Below are positions 5,057 through 7,116 of a stretch of 7,116 bases of DNA, piece by piece. The stretch comes from Acidobacteriota bacterium. Its GTDB lineage: Bacteria > Acidobacteriota > Terriglobia > Terriglobales > Acidobacteriaceae. Both the position numbers and the translations under genes were made by a program. Position 1 is the first letter of the stretch. Each line of letters opens with the position of its first letter. Under the pieces are notes generated by a model. It worked only from the letters and a program-made list of their open reading frames with translations, was not told where the DNA came from and did not search any database. The stretch is taken from assembly GCA_021798655.1 (NCBI GenBank), contig JAJZFE010000227.1, positions 1 to 7,116 of the forward strand. The letters run 5' to 3'.

Positions 5057-6565
5057 TCAACCGCAAACCCTCCGCAACACCTTCGCGGCCTCTGCCACAT
5101 CATCGAACGCCACGGTCCGGTCCGCAAACGTCTGCGTCTTCTCGTGCCCCTTGCCCGCCAGCAGCACGATGTCTCCCGGCCGCGCCGCACGAATCGCCAT
5201 CTCAATCGCCTTCGCTCGATCGACCTCCACCACACACGCCGTATCGCTCTCGCGCACGCCCGCCAACGCCTCGTCAAGAATCGCCATCGGCTCTTCACTG
5301 CGCGGATTATCACTCGTCAACACCACCAGATCACTCCCCGCACCCGCCACGCGCCCCATCTTCGGACGCTTCGTTCGATCCCGATCGCCGCCGCATCCAA
5401 ACAGCGTCATCACGCGTCCACCCTGCTCCTTCACCAGGTCGCGCGCCAGCGCAATCAGGTTCCTCAGCGCATCATCGGTATGCGCATAGTCCACCACCAC
5501 CGTGAACCCCGCCTCACGCGACCCAGGCACCACCTCGAACCGCCCCGGCACCTGCTGCAACTTCGCCGACGCGCTCACAACCTCCTCCATCGTCAGCCCG
5601 CGCGCCAACGCCGCACACGAGGCAGCGAGCCAGTTGTAGACATTCACGCGTCCCGTGAGCGGAGTCCACACCTTTGCGCTTCCATCGGGAGTGACCCACT
5701 CAAACTCAGTCTCGCCAGCTCTCAGCGAAACACTTTCAGCGCGGTACCGGGCGCCCTCCGACTCGATGCCGTAAAGCAACCACGTGGAAAACGCTCCCAC
5801 CTTCACGGTCAGTTCCACACCCCACGGGTCGTCAAGATTAAGTACGGCCTTACGCGGCGACGCCGCACCCACGCCCTGAAACAGCTTTGCCTTCGATGCG
5901 AAGTACGCCTCCATCGTCCCGTGATAGTCCAGGTGGTCCTGCGTCAGGTTCGTAAACATCGCCACATCCACCGGCAGGCCCCACACGCGCTCCTGCTCCA
6001 GCGCATGGCTGCTCATCTCCATCACCGCCTCGGTGCAGCCCGCGCGCACGCCCTCTGCAAACAGCGCCAGCACGTCGCGGCTCTCCGGAGTCGTATGCTC
6101 GCTCGCGCGCACCTCGTCCGCCACATGCGTCTCAATCGTCCCCAGCAGCACGCACCGCCGCCCCACGCTCTGCAACATCTGCTCCAGCAGAAACGCCGTC
6201 GTCGTCTTGCCATTCGTGCCCGTCACCGCGCTCAGTTTCAGCGCGCGCTCAGGATGCCCAAAGACCTCCGCACTCACCTCCGCCAACGCGCGTCGGCCAT
6301 GCTCTACCAACGCAACCGCCAACTCCGGCTGCCGTTCACGCAAAGCCTCAAACGCTTCACGCGAATCCGTCACCACCGCCGCCGCTCCACTCCGCAGCGC
6401 CTGCTCGATAAATCGATTCCCGTCCGTCGCACCACCGCGCATAGCCACAAACACATCGCCGCCGCTCACGCGCCGCGAGTCATACTGCACCCCGCGCACC
6501 TCCACATCGCCGCGCCCACCTGTCTCCAGCGTCCGCACCGCCGCAACCGCATCGCTCCACGTCAT
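5057..6565 (-). CDS. murE: UDP-N-acetylmuramoyl-L-alanyl-D-glutamate--2,6-diaminopimelate ligase (MurE)
   Basis: Cytoplasmic ligase that adds the third stem-peptide residue. At 502 residues it is family-typical. Motifs are VQYDSRRVSGGDVFVAMRG (26-44), P-loop TGTNGKTTT (115-123), TTPES (158-162), EMSSHAL (183-189), NLTQDHLDYHG (206-216), probable carbamylated lysine K225 in YFASKAKLF, VDYAHTDDALRN (358-369), GCGGDRDRTKRP (390-401), SDNPRSEEP (418-426) and GKGHE (471-475). The arginine in DNPR is the known mark of meso-diaminopimelate specificity, as opposed to the lysine-adding enzymes, so the wall chemistry is meso-DAP type. The start is ATG at 6565-6563, with AGGAG 6 nt upstream. It begins 66 bp after the upstream transpeptidase gene, consistent with one operon. 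The downstream spacer to murF contains paired hairpins. Confidence 0.98.
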   Translation of the reverse strand: MTWSDAVAAVRTLETGGRGDVEVRGVQYDSRRVSGGDVFVAMRGGATDGNRFIEQALRSGAAAVVTDSREAFEALRERQPELAVALVEHGRRALAEVSAEVFGHPERALKLSAVTGTNGKTTTAFLLEQMLQSVGRRCVLLGTIETHVADEVRASEHTTPESRDVLALFAEGVRAGCTEAVMEMSSHALEQERVWGLPVDVAMFTNLTQDHLDYHGTMEAYFASKAKLFQGVGAASPRKAVLNLDDPWGVELTVKVGAFSTWLLYGIESEGARYRAESVSLRAGETEFEWVTPDGSAKVWTPLTGRVNVYNWLAASCAALARGLTMEEVVSASAKLQQVPGRFEVVPGSREAGFTVVVDYAHTDDALRNLIALARDLVKEQGGRVMTLFGCGGDRDRTKRPKMGRVAGAGSDLVVLTSDNPRSEEPMAILDEALAGVRESDTACVVEVDRAKAIEMAIRAARPGDIVLLAGKGHEKTQTFADRTVAFDDVAEAAKVLRRVCG

Positions 6566-6631
6566 CGCACACTCCTGCGCAAACCCCGCAGCTCTTCCTA
6601 CGCTCTACACTCTATCGTTTTCCGTCTGTCT

Positions 6632-7116
6632 TCACCGCGCGAACCGCACCACCACCGCCGTGCCCAGCGGCACCATCGTGCCCGCCACAGGCATCTGTTC
6701 GCGAGCCACGCCGCTGCCCACGGTCTGTACCTGCAGCCCCGCCTGCCCGGCCTTCTCCACCGTGTCGCGCAGCGCCTCGCCTGCAAAGTCCGGCACGGCT
6801 ACGCGCTTGCCCGCGTCCACCACCACCGCTCCCTGGCTCTGCTGCACCGGCGGCCGCACCTCCGGCGTCGTCACCTTCGCCACACTCGCATTCGCGTCCG
6901 GCATCACCGACGTCGTATCTCCATTCGCATGGAACGCCGCCAGGACCTTCTCCGGAATCCTGTCCGGCAGATTCAGCCAGCCATGTTTTACCGGCGCATT
7001 CGCTGCAGCCTGCTCGCTGGCCGCATCCGTCTGCGCGTTCTCCGCCATCGCCGCCGCGTTCGCCGGCTGCCGCAGCGGATCATCCGCCGGCAGGCTGTTC
7101 ACCTCGTCGAACAGCG
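6632..7116 (-). CDS. ftsI: Class B penicillin-binding protein, FtsI/PBP3 type, C-terminal part with PASTA domain (5' end beyond window)
   Basis: Only the last 160 residues are present; the gene enters from the right edge in an open frame (LFDEVNSLPADDPLRQ...) and stops at 6634-6632. The transpeptidase domain is outside the window. An alanine-rich linker (NAAAMAENAQTDAASEQAAANA) and a low-complexity stretch lead to one C-terminal PASTA domain of about 55 residues: VPDFAGEALRDTVEKAGQAGLQVQTVGSG...PVAGTMVPLGTAVVVRF. PASTA domains are found at the end of division transpeptidases and of Stk/PknB kinases. The position immediately before murE is that of ftsI in the dcw cluster, so I call the septal D,D-transpeptidase. 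The supporting evidence is the domain and gene order only, since no catalytic motif can be seen here. Confidence 0.85.
   Translation of the reverse strand, partial: LFDEVNSLPADDPLRQPANAAAMAENAQTDAASEQAAANAPVKHGWLNLPDRIPEKVLAAFHANGDTTSVMPDANASVAKVTTPEVRPPVQQSQGAVVVDAGKRVAVPDFAGEALRDTVEKAGQAGLQVQTVGSGVAREQMPVAGTMVPLGTAVVVRFAR

Noticed and set aside
680..6210. Similar GTCGTCGTCTTCC strings in murD, murF and murE (near 690, 4602 and 6198)
   Set aside because: They encode the GKTTT P-loop shared by the Mur ligases, so the likeness reflects homology and codon preference, not a DNA repeat element.

Overview
The window is part of a division and cell wall (dcw) cluster from a GC-rich bacterium, most likely an acidobacterium of the Terriglobia/Acidobacteriaceae type. 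The assignment rests on three things: the gene order ftsI-murE-murF-mraY-murD, a division transpeptidase ending in a PASTA domain, and the look of the Mur and MraY proteins. It is an inference from recalled family features, not a database result. The DNR-type 'DNPR' motif in MurE indicates meso-diaminopimelate peptidoglycan.

All cluster genes lie on the minus strand and read from right to left. They are: the C-terminal end of a class B penicillin-binding protein (FtsI type, cut by the right edge); murE; an 85-bp spacer with two hairpin repeats; murF; a small exported histidine-containing protein of uncertain function; mraY, with a TTG start; and murD, cut by the left edge. MurE adds meso-DAP to UDP-MurNAc-dipeptide, MurF adds D-Ala-D-Ala, MraY moves the finished muropeptide onto undecaprenyl phosphate at the inner membrane, MurD adds D-Glu one step before MurE, and FtsI cross-links the septal product.

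The cluster is interrupted between mraY and murD. A two-gene type II toxin-antitoxin module (antitoxin plus a PemK/MazF-like toxin) sits there on the opposite strand, with lower GC than its surroundings. Its toxin stop codon lies 5 bp from the mraY stop. Any transcript running from mraY into murD would be antisense to the whole module. A mosaic, REP-like palindromic repeat fills much of the gap between the module and murD.

The most unusual feature is inside murD. An in-frame insertion of about 30 residues is made of three 21-bp tandem units plus a palindromic element. That element has the same sequence frame (GTCATYCC...GGRATCTGC) as the two hairpin repeats between murE and murF, so an interspersed intergenic repeat family appears to have been domesticated as protein-coding sequence in an essential enzyme. 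No RNA genes, insertion sequences or CRISPR arrays were seen, and no gene-free stretch exceeds 300 bases.
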